Position numbers and translations under genes: made by a program. A stretch of 64,000 nt of DNA from Ecdyonurus torrentis (Eukaryota; Arthropoda; Insecta; Ephemeroptera; Heptageniidae), in the NCBI GenBank assembly GCA_949318235.1, contig OX439130.1, forward strand, positions 36,000,585 through 36,064,584, given 5' to 3'. Below are positions 1 to 12,706 of the stretch, piece by piece; position 1 is the stretch's first letter; each line of letters opens with the position of its first letter. Below the pieces are notes generated by a model. The model did no database searches and was not told where the DNA came from. It saw only the letters and a program-made list of their open reading frames with translations.

Positions 1-183
1 GAAGAAGAAGAAGAAGAAGAAGAAGAAGAAGAAGAAGAAGAAGAAGAAGAAGAAGAAGAAGAAGAAGAAGAAGAAGAAGAAGAAGAAGAAGAAGAAGAAG
101 AAGAAGAAGAAGAAGAAGAAGAAGAAGAAGAAGAAGAAGAAGAAGAAGAAGAAGAAGAAGAAGAAGAAGAAGAAGAAGAAGAA
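1..183. repeat. (GAA)n microsatellite, cut by window edge
   Basis: Uninterrupted GAA trinucleotide repeat of about 61 units that begins before the window starts. The next bases are an A-run followed by ordinary AT-rich DNA. It has no coding meaning. Confidence 0.98.
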
Positions 184-438
184 AAAAAAGATTATATGCT
201 TTATTAAGGCGATTACAAAATATCTACTTTAAAACGCAGAGTTTTTTTCTCTTCTTTTTCCTTTCTGCTTATTCCTAACAATGCGTATTAACGCTGTTTT
301 ATGTAATGTTATTATGAAAGAAAGAAAGAATAAGATACGACTTTGGTGAAGAGAAAAGAGAAGAATGAGTTTTAAAGAGATATCAGGCAAAAAGGGAATA
401 ACGCGTAAAGAGACACATGTAGCATGTAGACAGTTAAG

Positions 439-538
<100 letters not shown>

Positions 539-683
539 TTGTCTATGCAGATATTCAGCACAGATCGAATGAAGATCATTTTAAAAGTGTGAATGAATTG
601 TACAATGGTCTCAACTTTTTACTCGATCAGACATGTTTGACCTAACCCTCGGGGTATTTTGTGTACATTTTAGTTTAAAAGTC

Positions 684-685
<2 letters not shown>

Positions 686-727
<42 letters not shown>
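686..727. repeat. (AG)n microsatellite
   Basis: About 21 AG units, 150 bases after the previous GA tract. Confidence 0.97.
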
Positions 728-730
<3 letters not shown>

Positions 731-3090
731 AATATAATTGTATAAAAAAATATGTATATAAAAGATAAAATTGTTTTTGGGGATACTTTTGTGTAATTTT
801 AGTCTCGACGTGTTCAAAAAATAAAATAAATAAATAAAACCTGAAACAAAAAATAAGAAACATAACTGTATAATTTTATATAAATGATAAAATTGATTTT
901 AAAAGTACTTTTACGTTCATTATGCTAGGAAAAGAAGTAATGAATTGGAATATAAAGCCTTACATAAAAAATTATAAAAAGGCACCTCTATTATTTTACT
1001 ACATATAAATATTACAAAGTTAATAAACCTCATTGCTAGTAATACAAAAAAAAAATGTAGCTAAAAATGCAGTATCCTCAAACAAAGATCATATTTACAA
1101 ATAGAACATTTTAATTCATTCTATATAAATATAAATTCATTGTAATATATTATACGAGAACATTTTATTCTTATGCGTCGTTTTCAGGTAAAATTTCCCC
1201 ACGTTTCTTGTCAATTTCAGGTTTCCATAAATAACATTTCTTCCTAAATATTTTTATATCTTTTTAAATAAATATATATATATATTTATATATTATTTTA
1301 TTTTGTTAGGAGCTCCTTGAATCATAATCCCTTTCTTGCAGTGTCGATATCGTTTTGCTACTGAAAAATGAATTATTATTTACTCATAAATCATAATAAT
1401 TTACGATCAACATTCTTTTCTATACTCAATATTAAATCAAAAACACTTAATATACTTTTTTATATGTATAATATAAAAATTTATTATTTTGCGCAATGTA
1501 TAAAGTTCCTGATTGTTAAAAATACTCAATTCATTGAACAGTTTGCTTTGAAGAGATCGATCACAGACTAAAATAGTATTCACACTCGATTAAATTTTCC
1601 ATTAAGAGAGATACTTTTTTTAACATTAAGAGAGAAGACAGAAAGAATAAAATGTATAGCTTTCTTAATAATGTCCTTTGCCAGTATTGGCCACTACAGG
1701 CACCATATATACACAGTTCTCAATTTTACTTCGAAAGAATATTTTTCAACCTCGTCAACTTCTTTGATTGGTGTATTCTTTATGGTATTCAGTATATTAG
1801 TATGACTTTCGAAAATGAATTAAAATTAGTTTACTAAAACAATTAAAACTCTCATTTATACCGATTCAGGTCAATGTCCTCTGTTTAGTCTTCTTCATTA
1901 GAATGCAGTATGCAAGGTTTTCTGCAAAGACTTAATTGATGTGGTTGTACGTAAATAAGTCAGTGATTGTAACAATACGAAAAAATATTATAAGGGTTTC
2001 AACATTTTAACTTTTACACTTGTTTCAATATTCACTCAAAGCTATATGAGAAATGAAATTTCTTAGAAATATTTAGATAATTTTTAAATACGATTACTTG
2101 ATTAATTTCAAGAAATTAAAAATTATTGTTATAAATCTGTAAATAACTTATATTTACAAAGTATATAATTGGAATTTTTACATTACTTTGGAGATCGAAT
2201 TATGTGATAAAAACGATGTTTTATTCTTAAGATTTCGTGTTACACTCTTGGAGTTATATTAACTGTAACTTTAATTGAGAATATTAAAGGCAAAAAAAGA
2301 AAAGTTTTCAAGAAATAAAAAAAATTCAGGACGCAAATTAAACAAACCTCAATATTTTTGTTAATTAAAATTTGCATTTATATGAACACAATTTTTTTAA
2401 ATTAAAATGATAATTCAGATTAAAATTTTCCTTCCTAATTTACTTTATTTTTTATTTCTCTCCAACAAAATTTTATTATATCGTAAAAGAAAGGTAAACA
2501 TAAAATTAATTTAAATAATTTTTTTCTTTTAAGAAATAATTAAAATTAATAAACTGTTCATTAATTTAAACGTTTATTTTACCAACATAATTTATGCATG
2601 AAATTTCAACAAGGGAAAAATTTTCATTATTATTTTAAAAATACATAATGTAACATTTTTTTTTCTCTAACATTCTTAAGCTTTATTACCATTTTGGGGA
2701 TTGTAAATTATTTGCATAAGTATGACAGGTAGTGTGTTAATTTTAAACTTTTTTTATTTCATTCAAAGCACTATAACATTGCAGATTTATTATGCATAGA
2801 TATAAATATACTATATTAAATATTCCCATATTTTGCACGATATTAATTAACCAAGAAAAAAGTTCAATTAAAATGTATTACTTGTATTAGGTCTCCCCTT
2901 TTTTTTAACTGGATAATGTATGTTGTCCAATACCTGATTTTCTCATTAAAATAAATTATATATTATATAAAGCCTATATTAGATTTTAGATTAGGTGCTC
3001 TATAGTCTAGATTATTAAACTTGAGTTGTATTGTTTGACCTTGTATAACATATACATTATATGAAGTGGTTTTAGTTTTGGTGTTATTTC
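728..3090. other. AT-rich DNA, no gene seen
   Basis: Strongly AT-rich, with short A and T runs and stops in all frames. The open frames of about 60 codons have Ile/Tyr/Phe/Lys-rich composition expected from AT-rich non-coding DNA. A short stretch near 2190-2225 resembles one end of the dispersed repeat seen at 37497-37812, but the match is too short to call. Confidence 0.7.
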
Positions 3091-3094
3091 TCGT

Positions 3095-3240
3095 GGTTTG
3101 AGGTTGTTGTGAGGCTTTATTATTAACACGGTGATCACAACAGAGCTTGCCAGGAATAGAGAGCGACACAATTAGATTCCCACACGCGGCTTCGCACCAA
3201 AAAACACCAACAATCCACGCAGTGAGGGTGCATTTTGCAT
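3095..3240 (-). other. GC-richer patch, possible decayed transposon fragment
   Basis: About 145 bases clearly richer in G+C than the flanks, including an ACACGCGGCTTCGC stretch. On the minus strand it contains an AATAAAG signal. Composition like this in the window is otherwise found in transposon remnants or promoters. No terminal repeat, duplication or protein similarity was found, so the identity is open. Confidence 0.2.
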
Positions 3241-4140
3241 CTTACACTTATTCCACATTATATTTCAGCATGGTCATTTGGTGAATTGAACTACTCGTGT
3301 AACATATATTATCATTATTCATTTATTTATTTGATAAACGATTTTTTTTATATATATATTTCATCAGCGCTTAAATCAGCAATTTACTTTACTTTTTTTA
3401 TCTTCCCACTTTATGTTAAATATTTTAAATAGATATAAATTTCTTTAAAATTTAATATTTTGTTCAACTATTTTACAACTTACGGTGTAAAGAACATTTA
3501 TAGAACATATCTAACAGTAGGAAAAAAAACACACATTAAAAACAGACAACTTTACGTTATGAGACGTGTAATCCAGGGTATATTTTATAGTAACTCTCCT
3601 CATTTCTACACCAAGGGACAAATAAAATAACATGTTAACAGAAAGTAAAGTACCTACTATTATACGTGAACTACACGAACCTTTGTTTTTTATTCGTTTT
3701 AACTTATTTTGAAGTACGTAAAAATCGTAAGAAAATTGATCATAGCAAGAAAACATGTACACGTAAAAATTTAGTGAAATATAATTTTAATTTTCTTTCT
3801 TCTTTGATTTATTTTTTATTTTTTTAAATTTTGATAATTACTGTATTGAAAATGTAAGGAATAAACTACATTTTTTTTATGAAAATGGAAAAGAATTATA
3901 ATAATTAATTACATAAGCTTATATATAAGCATGACTTAAATTTTTTTTAAAAAGTAACAAAAAAGTTTGAATCTTTTAGTTATGTTCTTTTTAATCCACA
4001 AGATTTTGTTTTACAAAAGTAAAACGAAAGAAAAAAATAATAAAGCTTATAATCTCACTGATACACTTACGTAAATGACAAATAAAAAAAAAGTGAAGAT
4101 TATATTTGTTACATAAAAGCAACAGGCAAATAAAATAATT
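3241..4140. other. AT-rich DNA, no gene seen
   Basis: Low-complexity AT-rich sequence with no convincing exon, repeat or structure. It lies directly upstream of the candidate promoter of the 4384 gene. Confidence 0.6.
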
Positions 4141-4149
4141 TTTATCGCA

Positions 4150-4383
4150 AGCTGAGATGCTGCAGGTTTAGCATCAAGGTCTGACTCGCGCTGCGCCTAG
4201 TTGCCATGGATACCAAGTGACGCTGCGAGAAGAGAGCTGCGAGAGCGAGAGAGTGAGAGAGAGTAAAGCCGGCCAGTCAGTCAGTAGCGTTCTGTGTTAT
4301 AACCGGAGTTGATCGAGGAAAATATTCATGGAGATTCCGTGTTGTTTATCTTTCAGTTGACGTGACAACTAGTTTTAGTGAAA
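4150..4383 (+). promoter_or_regulatory. Candidate promoter and 5' leader of the 4384 gene
   Basis: Composition shifts abruptly to GC-richer DNA. Features are a GCTGCGCC patch, a GA-rich stretch at 4238-4266 (possible GAGA-factor sites), and two overlapping initiator-like TCAGT motifs at about 4277-4285. The leader then runs to an ATG at 4384. An in-frame TGA at 4363-4365 closes the upstream frame. There is no clear TATA box at the right spacing. The exact start site cannot be fixed from sequence alone. Confidence 0.45.
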
Positions 4384-4446
4384 ATGAACTCTATGAGCTC
4401 AGGAGGTCAGGGTGGAGGAGGAGGGGGAGGAAGAAAAGAGGAAGAT
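4384..4446 (+). CDS. Candidate first coding exon, Gly-rich N-terminus
   Basis: The product is not recognised. The exon encodes 21 residues: MNSMSSGGQ, then seven glycines, then RKEED. Evidence that it is real: the ATG has the AAAATG context common in insect genes; an in-frame TGA lies 18 bases before it; the exon is much more GC-rich than its surroundings; and it ends at a strong donor (GAT followed by GTAAGT) in phase 0. A Ser/Gly-rich disordered start running into a charged stretch is common among nuclear and cytoskeletal proteins, which does not identify a family. The GA-rich leader fits a promoter. No following exon was recognised downstream in the window, so the first intron would be very long or the remaining exons are too short to see. 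Only the N-terminus is described here. It could also be a non-coding first exon with a chance frame. Confidence 0.45.
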
Positions 4447-5283
4447 GTAAGTACATAATATGTCATCTTAGTTTTAATTCAAAATTCTTTTATTCTCTTT
4501 TTTTTATCTATAGATAAGACGAGTAACAAATTGTAAAAAAAAAAAAAAAAAAAAAAAAAATCAAAGAAACATATTTATTTAATTAACAAAAAAAACTTTG
4601 GTGTTATTTATAAAGACTTTTGAACAATTGTTAAACTTAATTCAACAATTCAATACAATAATTAAATTGTTGAAATTTTTTTTTGGATCCTTAAACTTAT
4701 TTTATCCTTATATATTTTTTTTCTTGCTTTTTTTTTAATTAAAAGACAAAAAAGACAAAAAAGAGAGAAAAATTAGGGGAAAAAATTCAATAACTTGCAT
4801 TTTAGTTGACAAATTTTAAACTACTGTGTCTATGCGAGGGCAAATGATTTTTGTATATATATTTAGTATAGCTTATACCCTCATATTTATATTTCAAACA
4901 GATTTATATTACTATTTTTTATTACATATATACATGTGTAATAAAAATAACATTTGGGTTACAAAATTATGTATATAAAAATATATATAAATAGAAAGAA
5001 AAGAAAAAAAAAACATTAAAAAAAAGCAACATAAAAGACAATTTTATTTTACTCTAGTATTTGAAATAATGCCAAAGAATTTTTTTTATTAGTGTTAAAT
5101 TTAAAATAATATGAAATATGGAATGTTTGCAAGGGTGAGTGAGTGGGTGGTAGTGAATTTTCTCTGCGTCCTTGTGACACTGCGACAATTTCTTGCATCT
5201 TTACACCCGCACACTCACTTGCTCGTCGCCCTGAATCTCATTAACTCTACAACACAAGAATGTGAAAATAAATGATCACCTAC

Positions 5284-5314
<31 letters not shown>

Positions 5315-7945
5315 CTAAACAATTTTAATTATAATTTAAATGTGTGGTCATTTTATATTCTTTCCCAGTAATTTTAATTTTCTTTCTTAAGATTTTAATG
5401 AAAAAATAAAATTTTAATACTTTTAGTAGTGTAGAATCTAAAATGGTAATTTAAAATAAAAAGTTAATTTATTTTAGTAATCAGAGGAATTAATTTATAA
5501 ATAATTATGTTTGTTGAAAGTCTAGAAATAAAAATAATTAAAAGCTAATTAGCAAAGAATGAAAAATCAAGTAAAGTAGTCTTTGCTAATTTACATAATT
5601 GAAAAGTATAGTTTATAACAATTACTCATGCTAATAATATATCAATAAGCCTCATATCAAATTATCAGATCGTAGTTATCAACGCTAAAGTTTTTAATGC
5701 AAATCTTCAAATTTAAGTAATATTTTTATTTTTGCTAATTCTTTATACATACACGTAAATGATATATTTTTTTTTAAATTTTAACTATCATTTCTATTTT
5801 GATGAAAGTTTCTAATGCTAAAACTGTTAAAGATGTGATTAATATAAAAATTTGAAATACCATAAAATTATTTTTAAAAACGTTTCTTTGTGTTTAGAAA
5901 TTAAAAGTTCACTTTATTTATTATTATAATTATTATACTAATACACAGTTTACTTTAAATATTTTTTCTTAAACATTTCTGTTTCTTTAATAAGATATAA
6001 AAATGTTAAAAAAAAAAAAAAAAAAAAAACTTTATTACGGTTACAGAGATTTTTTTTTAGTATAGAAAAAAGAAATATTAAAATTTTATTATGATATTTA
6101 AGTCTATATAATATTAAAAAGTATTTATCCTAAAGTTAATAAGCATAATAAAAATCTTTATTAAAAGAGGGTTATTTTAATTAAAATAGTTATTAACCCA
6201 TTCACATGAACAGAGTTTATAATTATTATTACTATTTATTATTTATTTTGCGTGATATATTTATGTTAATGTTTTTGTGTGTTTTTTAATCTACAGAATG
6301 TAATAACACACATGAATTCCAAATGATATGTTACAAGCAACTGCGAGGGAGAGATAATTTACATTTTTTTTGGGTTTTTTTTTTTGTATCAACTTTTAAT
6401 GTTTTAATTTTCATATCAAATCAACAAAACAAGCATTGGACTGACAAATATATTTATTAAAATATAATTTACTGGCTGAGTTTTATGTAGTGAATGACAT
6501 GGAAATTTATACTTTGGTTACAATTTTTCTATAATCAAATTGCAAATGGATTTTTTTTCATTTTATTTATTTATAGTAAATTAGATAATACAATAAAGAC
6601 AACTGGGTAACTTGAAAAGTTTTTTTAGAATCTTTCAATCACTATTGAATTAAAGCTTTTTTTTTTTTTTTTTTTTCCTTCAATTGTTGAAGTTTTGTAT
6701 GCAGTTTATGTACATTAAACATACCTTTTTATGACAGTGCATTACAAAATATACTCTCATATCTTTAATCTTTATACTTTTTTTTTTATTTTTAAGTGAT
6801 TTAACTGTCCATTAATAGTAACTATGATTTTCTAATAACACAACACAGGCAAAACTCGTTTAAATTTTAATGTTTAGAAATTATATTATTTCCATAAAAA
6901 TTAAATGGTTAGAAAATCACAAGATTACTAATGTATCTATAACATTCAAAATCATCCAAAATTTAGCCGGAGAAATAGAATGTTAAAATATCATATTTTT
7001 CCCTCAGGTTTTACGCGTTGTTGATCTTTTTAATCTATGAATTTTCCCTTGCAATTATTTTTTAGGGGGTAAAATCAACAACCCATAACAACCCTTAGTC
7101 TTTTGTAAAAAAAATAGTACTAATAAATTAATTAATAAACATGACTTTTAATATTGAATGAATTTTGCATGATTTTAATGAACTTTCATCAAAACTTATG
7201 ACATTTTATGGTTATTCATTTTTCAAAGGATTTTTTAAATTTTTACGAAGGTGAAATTTGAAAAGAAATTTTTTTGAACTGTTTATTATCAAAAATACGT
7301 GTTTATTAACTTACAATATTCAGATAATAATTTTTAAAAAAGTGTGAATAATACAAGTTTTTCTTGACAAAGTTATGCAATCCTTCACTTGAAGTACTTT
7401 TCTTCTCTTCTCTTGGTTATGTTATTTGTAAACTATTGTATTTTTCAGTTGCAGGCAGCTCATGTTAGAGTTGTGTATATAATTATATGTTTGAAGGATT
7501 ATATTGCAGTCACGCTGACATTATTATAGCTGTATTATTATAGCTTGAAAACAAAGGCTCTTGTTCCTGCTTTTTACAAAGTGCAGTCATTATGTTACGT
7601 CATAGCAAATTTATCTCTGATAATTATCCTCAGTTATAGAAATATTACTTTAAAATACAGAGTTTTAAATGAAGAAAGTAAAATAAAAAAATAAAATGAA
7701 GTAAATTATAAATTATTATTTGTATTGATAAAGTGGTATAGCTCCAAAATAGTTAGGACAACATTCATATTTATTTGAAAAATACCTATAATAAGCCACA
7801 AATATGCTTAAAAAAAGAAAAAGCAACGAATATAGGTTTTTATGGTGTTTTTTTTATATATATATTTATTAATTAGTCTATGTTATTATATAATATACAT
7901 ATCAAAGTAATATTATGCATTATGTAGCATAATGCAATATGTCAG

Positions 7946-7950
<5 letters not shown>
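4447..7950 (+). other. Probable intron start, AT-rich, no exon seen
   Basis: Begins with the GTAAGT donor of the candidate exon. Holds homopolymers (A-run 4535-4560, T-run about 5284-5308, A-run about 6009-6028, T-run about 6658-6676) and many short AT repeats. Apart from the hairpin at 5129-5222, nothing structured or coding was recognised. Confidence 0.55.
5129..5222 (+). other. Isolated GC-richer hairpin in probable intron
   Basis: Arms of about 20 bases (GCAAGGGTGAGTGAGTGGGT and the partly complementary CACCCGCACACTCACTTGC) pair with a two-base bulge and one or two mismatches around a loop of about 54 bases. It stands out from the AT-rich surroundings. It could be a microRNA-like precursor or simply a decayed MITE. 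I do not recognise a known mature microRNA in it. Confidence 0.25.

Positions 7951-7996
<46 letters not shown>
7951..7996. repeat. (CT)n microsatellite
   Basis: 23 CT units without interruption. Confidence 0.97.
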
Positions 7997-8000
<4 letters not shown>

Positions 8001-10379
8001 TGAATATAATTTACACTGTAGAGACATAAATAAACTATTGATCATTGAAAGCTTTAATTTGAACTAATATAATGTACAGCAACTGCATCCAGTTGTTTCA
8101 AAGTACAATAAAATTTACAACAAAAACTCAAAGAACAAGTTTTTAAATAAAATTTAGCTTCGCAATTTTATTTTCATAATTATAATTTCAAAATATTTTC
8201 ATGCACAAGCTTTAAACGTAAAGATTTTTTAATACTCATTTGTTTTATAACATTAAAGTACTAAAAACATAAACTAACTTTATTCCAGAAATGGTTATTA
8301 TTTATATTAAAAGAAAAATATACGACCAAAAGAAATAACAACCCGTGTAAAATACTGTAACACACGAATACCTTTATTTAGAATATTAATGAAATATTTA
8401 CAAACAAAGCTCCCTCAAAGATAAATATTAAAATATTAAGCTAACAAGAATTTACAGTAAATCATCATTTGCAACTTATTTCAGCCTTAAGGAATACAAC
8501 ATATTATAGAGAACCGTATAATATTATGGTGTAAATAGAAATTAACATTAGGAACGTTTGATGTTTTGAAATTCATAATGAACGCATCAGTAAATATATC
8601 GAGCTTACATCTCATATATGTACGAATATATATGTATACGTATATGTAGCTTTTTCATTTCATTTTTTCCACTAGAAAGACTTGATAAGTAGGAGAATGT
8701 GCGAGCAAATATTGAAACTCATATTTCAAAACCATATCGTAATTAAAATTTATATTTATTTTTTTATGGATAAAAAAACAGATAACCATATTAACCTGTG
8801 TCACAAAATAAAATGTCAACTTCCCTTAAACTTTATTAACAGATTTGTGTTGACCTTTTTACAATTTTGAAATTGAATTGGGAATATTTTTTTTTTCAAC
8901 TCAAAGACACGCATAAACGTATTCACTAAAATGTTTAGAAGTGAGAGATAACGTATTTTTTTAGAGTTAAAAAGTAAGAAATTGGATGTAATAATTTTGA
9001 TTAGGCATCCACATTGTCTGTTTTAAAGGTAACTGTAACAAAATTAGCCACCAAAACTTCATAGATATGTTAAATTTAAGAAATTCTAACTACACTAATA
9101 TAACACTCACATTTTGTTGTTTTGTTCGAGAAAAACTTGCTTTCAAAGTACAAAAATTGACACACTAGTTCTAAAAGAAAATTGGTGCCACCACTTTATT
9201 ACATTTTAGTGTTTTTACGTTTTTTCAAGAGCTGAATAATATTACTAAGGAAAACCATAACTCATTTTTGATAAACTACTGTTAAAATTTATACTTTTTT
9301 ATTAGACCACAAAAGAAATATCTTAAAAATCATAACGTATAAAAATAAAGTCTTACTAACATTCAATAAATTATCGGACAAAATATATTTCATCGGAAGC
9401 TTTTTATTTTTGATAGCTTTTTTGATAGAAAGTTTAAAAGGCAATGAAATCGTTTTTGAAACCCAAAATTATTTTCCCTCCGTTTATTTACGTTTGCTGT
9501 TAAAATGTTTGTAGCAATATTAATTTTGTACTTTGTTCGTTTGTTTAAAATAAGATTTTGTTTTCTTAACATTTATACTGAATATTATAAATTTGCATTT
9601 GTTTGTTGAAGTTTGATAGAAATTTAATAAATTCTAATTAATTGTAATTAAAAATTATATTATTTTTTATTTTAATACCAATAAAAAATGTTGTATAATA
9701 ATAAGCTCATGGTATTATATAAATTTCAATAAAATTGAAAATAAATCATAACAAATACTGTAAAAAACAAACATACATTTTATTAAAAATTAAATTTGCT
9801 ATAAATTTTATGATTTAAAAATTTTGATAATTGAAATGAATATGAAAATTTTGAAATTAAAATTTCATTATCCTAAATAAAATGTTAGGTAAAATTTCGT
9901 ACTAACATGAATTTTTATTATTACACTATGTATGAAAATCAACAATAATGAAAAATCATGTTTATGTTATAGAATTTAATACGGGGGTACCTTTTGCGCA
10001 GTCAATAAATAACAAAAACTGTAAAATAAAACAGGAATGTAGTGTAAAATTTTTAATTATAGAAAATAGAGACATCTACCACACTGACAATTCGTTGACA
10101 TTAAAATAATAATAAATAGTACTATAGTATATAATATATAATATAGAATTTCATTAATATAAAATTAACATATCAAAAAATGAAATTTATTCTAACAAAT
10201 AAAAGTTACTATATAAAGTCACGTATATTTTCTTTCTCTGTACATATAGAATAAATCTACAAGTAAAGTAAATTGTGTGAAAAGTTTATATAATAATACT
10301 ATAGAGTATATTTATACTATGCATACATGTATGTAATGTACAGTACAGAGCTTAAGAATTGTTAAAGAGACACTATTGG
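7997..10379. other. AT-rich DNA, no gene seen
   Basis: Low-complexity AT-rich sequence. Short open frames near 8682 and 9390 have AT-driven composition (Ile, Lys, Asn, Phe) and no motif. Nothing else was found. Confidence 0.6.
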
Positions 10380-10380
10380 T

Positions 10381-10561
10381 CCACAAAATTACAATAGCAA
10401 GGTGTGTCTACTTCTGCCTGCTCAGGCTAGTTGTCATTTTAGTGGCCAACGACATGAATATAAGCACACCTCCTTGACTATGCACACCTTCTCTGTCTGT
10501 CTATCAGAGTATTATATATATGCTTGCTTACTGCCGACCAGCCGTCTGTAGCACGCACCAC

Positions 10562-10620
<59 letters not shown>

Positions 10621-11053
10621 AATAAATAATATGCTTGTCTGCTTGTCCAACGCGCACCATCTCTCTCTATTTCAATGATATCGCTTACTATGTATTTTTT
10701 CTGGAGCAACAGCAAACAAGTTTAGAGGAAGCATATATTATAATAAATATTTTGTTTGAACGAGACATTCGAGAGAGAACAACACACGGCAGGTCTAGCA
10801 GGCAGGTTTAATATTTTGGTTCTTAAAAAAAGCAAGAGGGAGAGAGAGAGAGAGAGAGAGAGAGACGTGGTGCTCCAGAAGACTGGTCGGCAGCAGGCTG
10901 GCTTAATACTCTGATTCTGATAGAGAGAGAGAGAAGATGTGCATAGTCAAGGAGGTGTGCTTATATTTATGTCGTTGGCCACTAAAATGACAACTAGCCT
11001 GAGAACGCGGAGAAATGCAGCAGTAGGCACACCTTGCTATTGTAATTTTGTGG
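10381..11053. mobile_element. Foldback element with microsatellites in its arms
   Basis: The two ends are inverted copies: CCACAAAATTACAATAGCAA at 10381 and its complement ending at 11053. The match continues inward through a segment on both sides with the TGCATAGTCAAGGAGGTGTG motif. Inside that, both arms carry a CGACCAG block and then a dinucleotide tract, CT at 10563-10618 on the left and GA at 10841-10865 on the right. The pairing seems to continue towards a centre near 10720 through a second, more diverged version of the same block. No open frame, so it is non-autonomous. No clean target duplication was found, so the superfamily is unknown. Confidence 0.75.
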
Positions 11054-11279
11054 AGCTATATTTCCTTTGTTAACATTTTATCTGCTCCCTACTGTATATA
11101 TGCACAATAGATAATGCTACAGTAATAATAAAGTTAAAATTTACGTGCAGAAATAAGAACGCGCTTGGAATGAATATATTTATCTATGATAAATGCAGTA
11201 TGCAATGCAGTATTGAAATAATAAATACAGTTGAATTAAAAAAAAATTGTTATATCTACTTTGAACTATATATAATGTA

Positions 11280-11649
11280 CTGTCACATTGATAGTATTTG
11301 GGACACAAAGGATTTTACGTATTTTTACCGCACCAATACGAGTCGATGAATAACAATAAGAGAGATATTCACTGCTGCACTTCTCCGCCTTTTACTTGAC
11401 TTTTATCAAAACAAACCAAAATATGCTCGCCCACCCATTATTCCTTCTCTCTTGTTTGCATGATGTTTACTCATCGCTTTGATAACTCGTTTCCTGTTTT
11501 GACCAATTGGATCATCAAAATGATAGAAGTCAAGTAAAAGGTGGAGAAGTGCAACAGTTAACACCTCTCTTATTGTTATTCATCGACTCGTATTGGTGCG
11601 GTAAAAATACGTAAAATCCTTTGTGTCCCAAATACTATCAATGTGACAG
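11280..11649. mobile_element. TA-flanked MITE with 129-base inverted arms
   Basis: Arms at 11280-11408 and 11521-11649 are inverted copies with only a few mismatches. They start CTGTCACATTGATAG and run through ACCGCACCAATACGAG and a CTTTTACTTGACTT stretch near the inner end. Each end is directly flanked by TA (11278-11279 and 11650-11651), the target duplication used by Tc1/mariner-type transposases. The central 112 bases carry no frame. It is a non-autonomous element, probably moved by a Tc1/mariner-like transposase; that assignment rests only on the TA. Confidence 0.8.
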
Positions 11650-12146
11650 TACACTGAAATAAACTAATAAAAATTCGTGATTTAAAAAAAAAAAAAAAAA
11701 AAACGATGAGTAGACTTTCCCGATTGGATTTATTTGAGAAATTAATTCAAATAATAATTATTTCCCCTTTCGTTAAATTTAGTCTGGCGCTATTTTTTAC
11801 TGTATATTGAACTTTTGTTTTCAACACTTACTTTGTTATATAATTCTAATTGTAAAATTATTACGTAAATGCTTTTTAATAATATCTTACACTTTCTGAC
11901 ATTTTTATTTCCATATCTTAAAATTTCTTAATCTTTATTTCCGCTTGAGTTCCTTATTTTTCACAAACATACAAATTATTTAATTACTTAATAAAATTAC
12001 AACAATTTTACTTACTATATACGTTATTTTAATACCTTTTATTTTACATTTTTGTTTGTGTGTTTTTTCCCCCTTGTTTTATTCTCTCCTCTTTAATCGC
12101 ACAAATTTTGATTTCAACTACTTTGCAATGGAAGTACTCAACTTGG

Positions 12147-12539
12147 TTTTTTTTTTTTTTTTTTTTGCTTGCCATACTGTGTTATCGTGCTATACACCAA
12201 TCCCAGTCCCAGTCAAGACATTGTCTTATCGACAGGTAAGGACTTTCCAATCAATGGAAAAGCACACACGGGCCGGCCACGGCCTAAGTACACAGCCCGG
12301 CATTCGCCATGACAGCCTAGAGAAACCGTGGAAACATCTAGGCAGGCTGGTCGGTGCAATCATATCAATCATGCACCTCCCGAATACTGTGCGTCGTCAT
12401 GGAATACATGTAAACATGCATCGTGCAACGTGTTGTGCTCTCACACTTCACGTACGCACCCAGCAGAGGCTCGAACCTATACTCGGTGAGGAGTACAGAG
12501 TTGCGAGTCAGCTGCCTTCACCACTCGGCCATACCAGCT
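12147..12539 (-). mobile_element. tRNA-headed SINE with poly(A) tail
   Basis: On the minus strand the element begins at about 12538 with a tRNA-like head of roughly 80 bases. It contains a perfect RNA polymerase III A box, TGGCCGAGTGG (12521-12531), and B box, GGTTCGAGCC (12468-12477). Their spacing suits a class II (Ser/Leu-type) tRNA ancestor. A GC-richer body of about 290 bases follows, and it ends in a 20-base A tail, seen as the T-run at 12147-12166. Part of the body (GAAACCGTGGAAA on the + strand) resembles a motif I associate with other insect SINEs; this is a recollection, not a search. No target duplication could be recognised. The 161-codon frame across it on the + strand is not a gene. 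Confidence 0.8.
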
Positions 12540-12646
12540 AAATTAAAAATTGATACAGTATCGAAGAGTAGTGTATGTATATATAGTGTATGCGCAATGC
12601 GTATTACTGATATTTAGCTTTAGCTTTATTTTTATATAATACAAAT

Positions 12647-12650
<4 letters not shown>

Positions 12651-12701
<51 letters not shown>
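12651..12701. repeat. (AT)n microsatellite
   Basis: About 25 AT units, 110 bases beyond the SINE. Confidence 0.97.

Positions 12702-12706
<5 letters not shown>

Noticed and set aside
12459..12539. Free-standing tRNA gene on the minus strand
   Set aside because: The A and B boxes are perfect, but the sequence continues into a SINE body with an A tail and the acceptor ends pair poorly, so it is a SINE head.
12056..12541. 161-codon plus-strand open frame
   Set aside because: It runs antisense through the SINE and its poly(A) tail.
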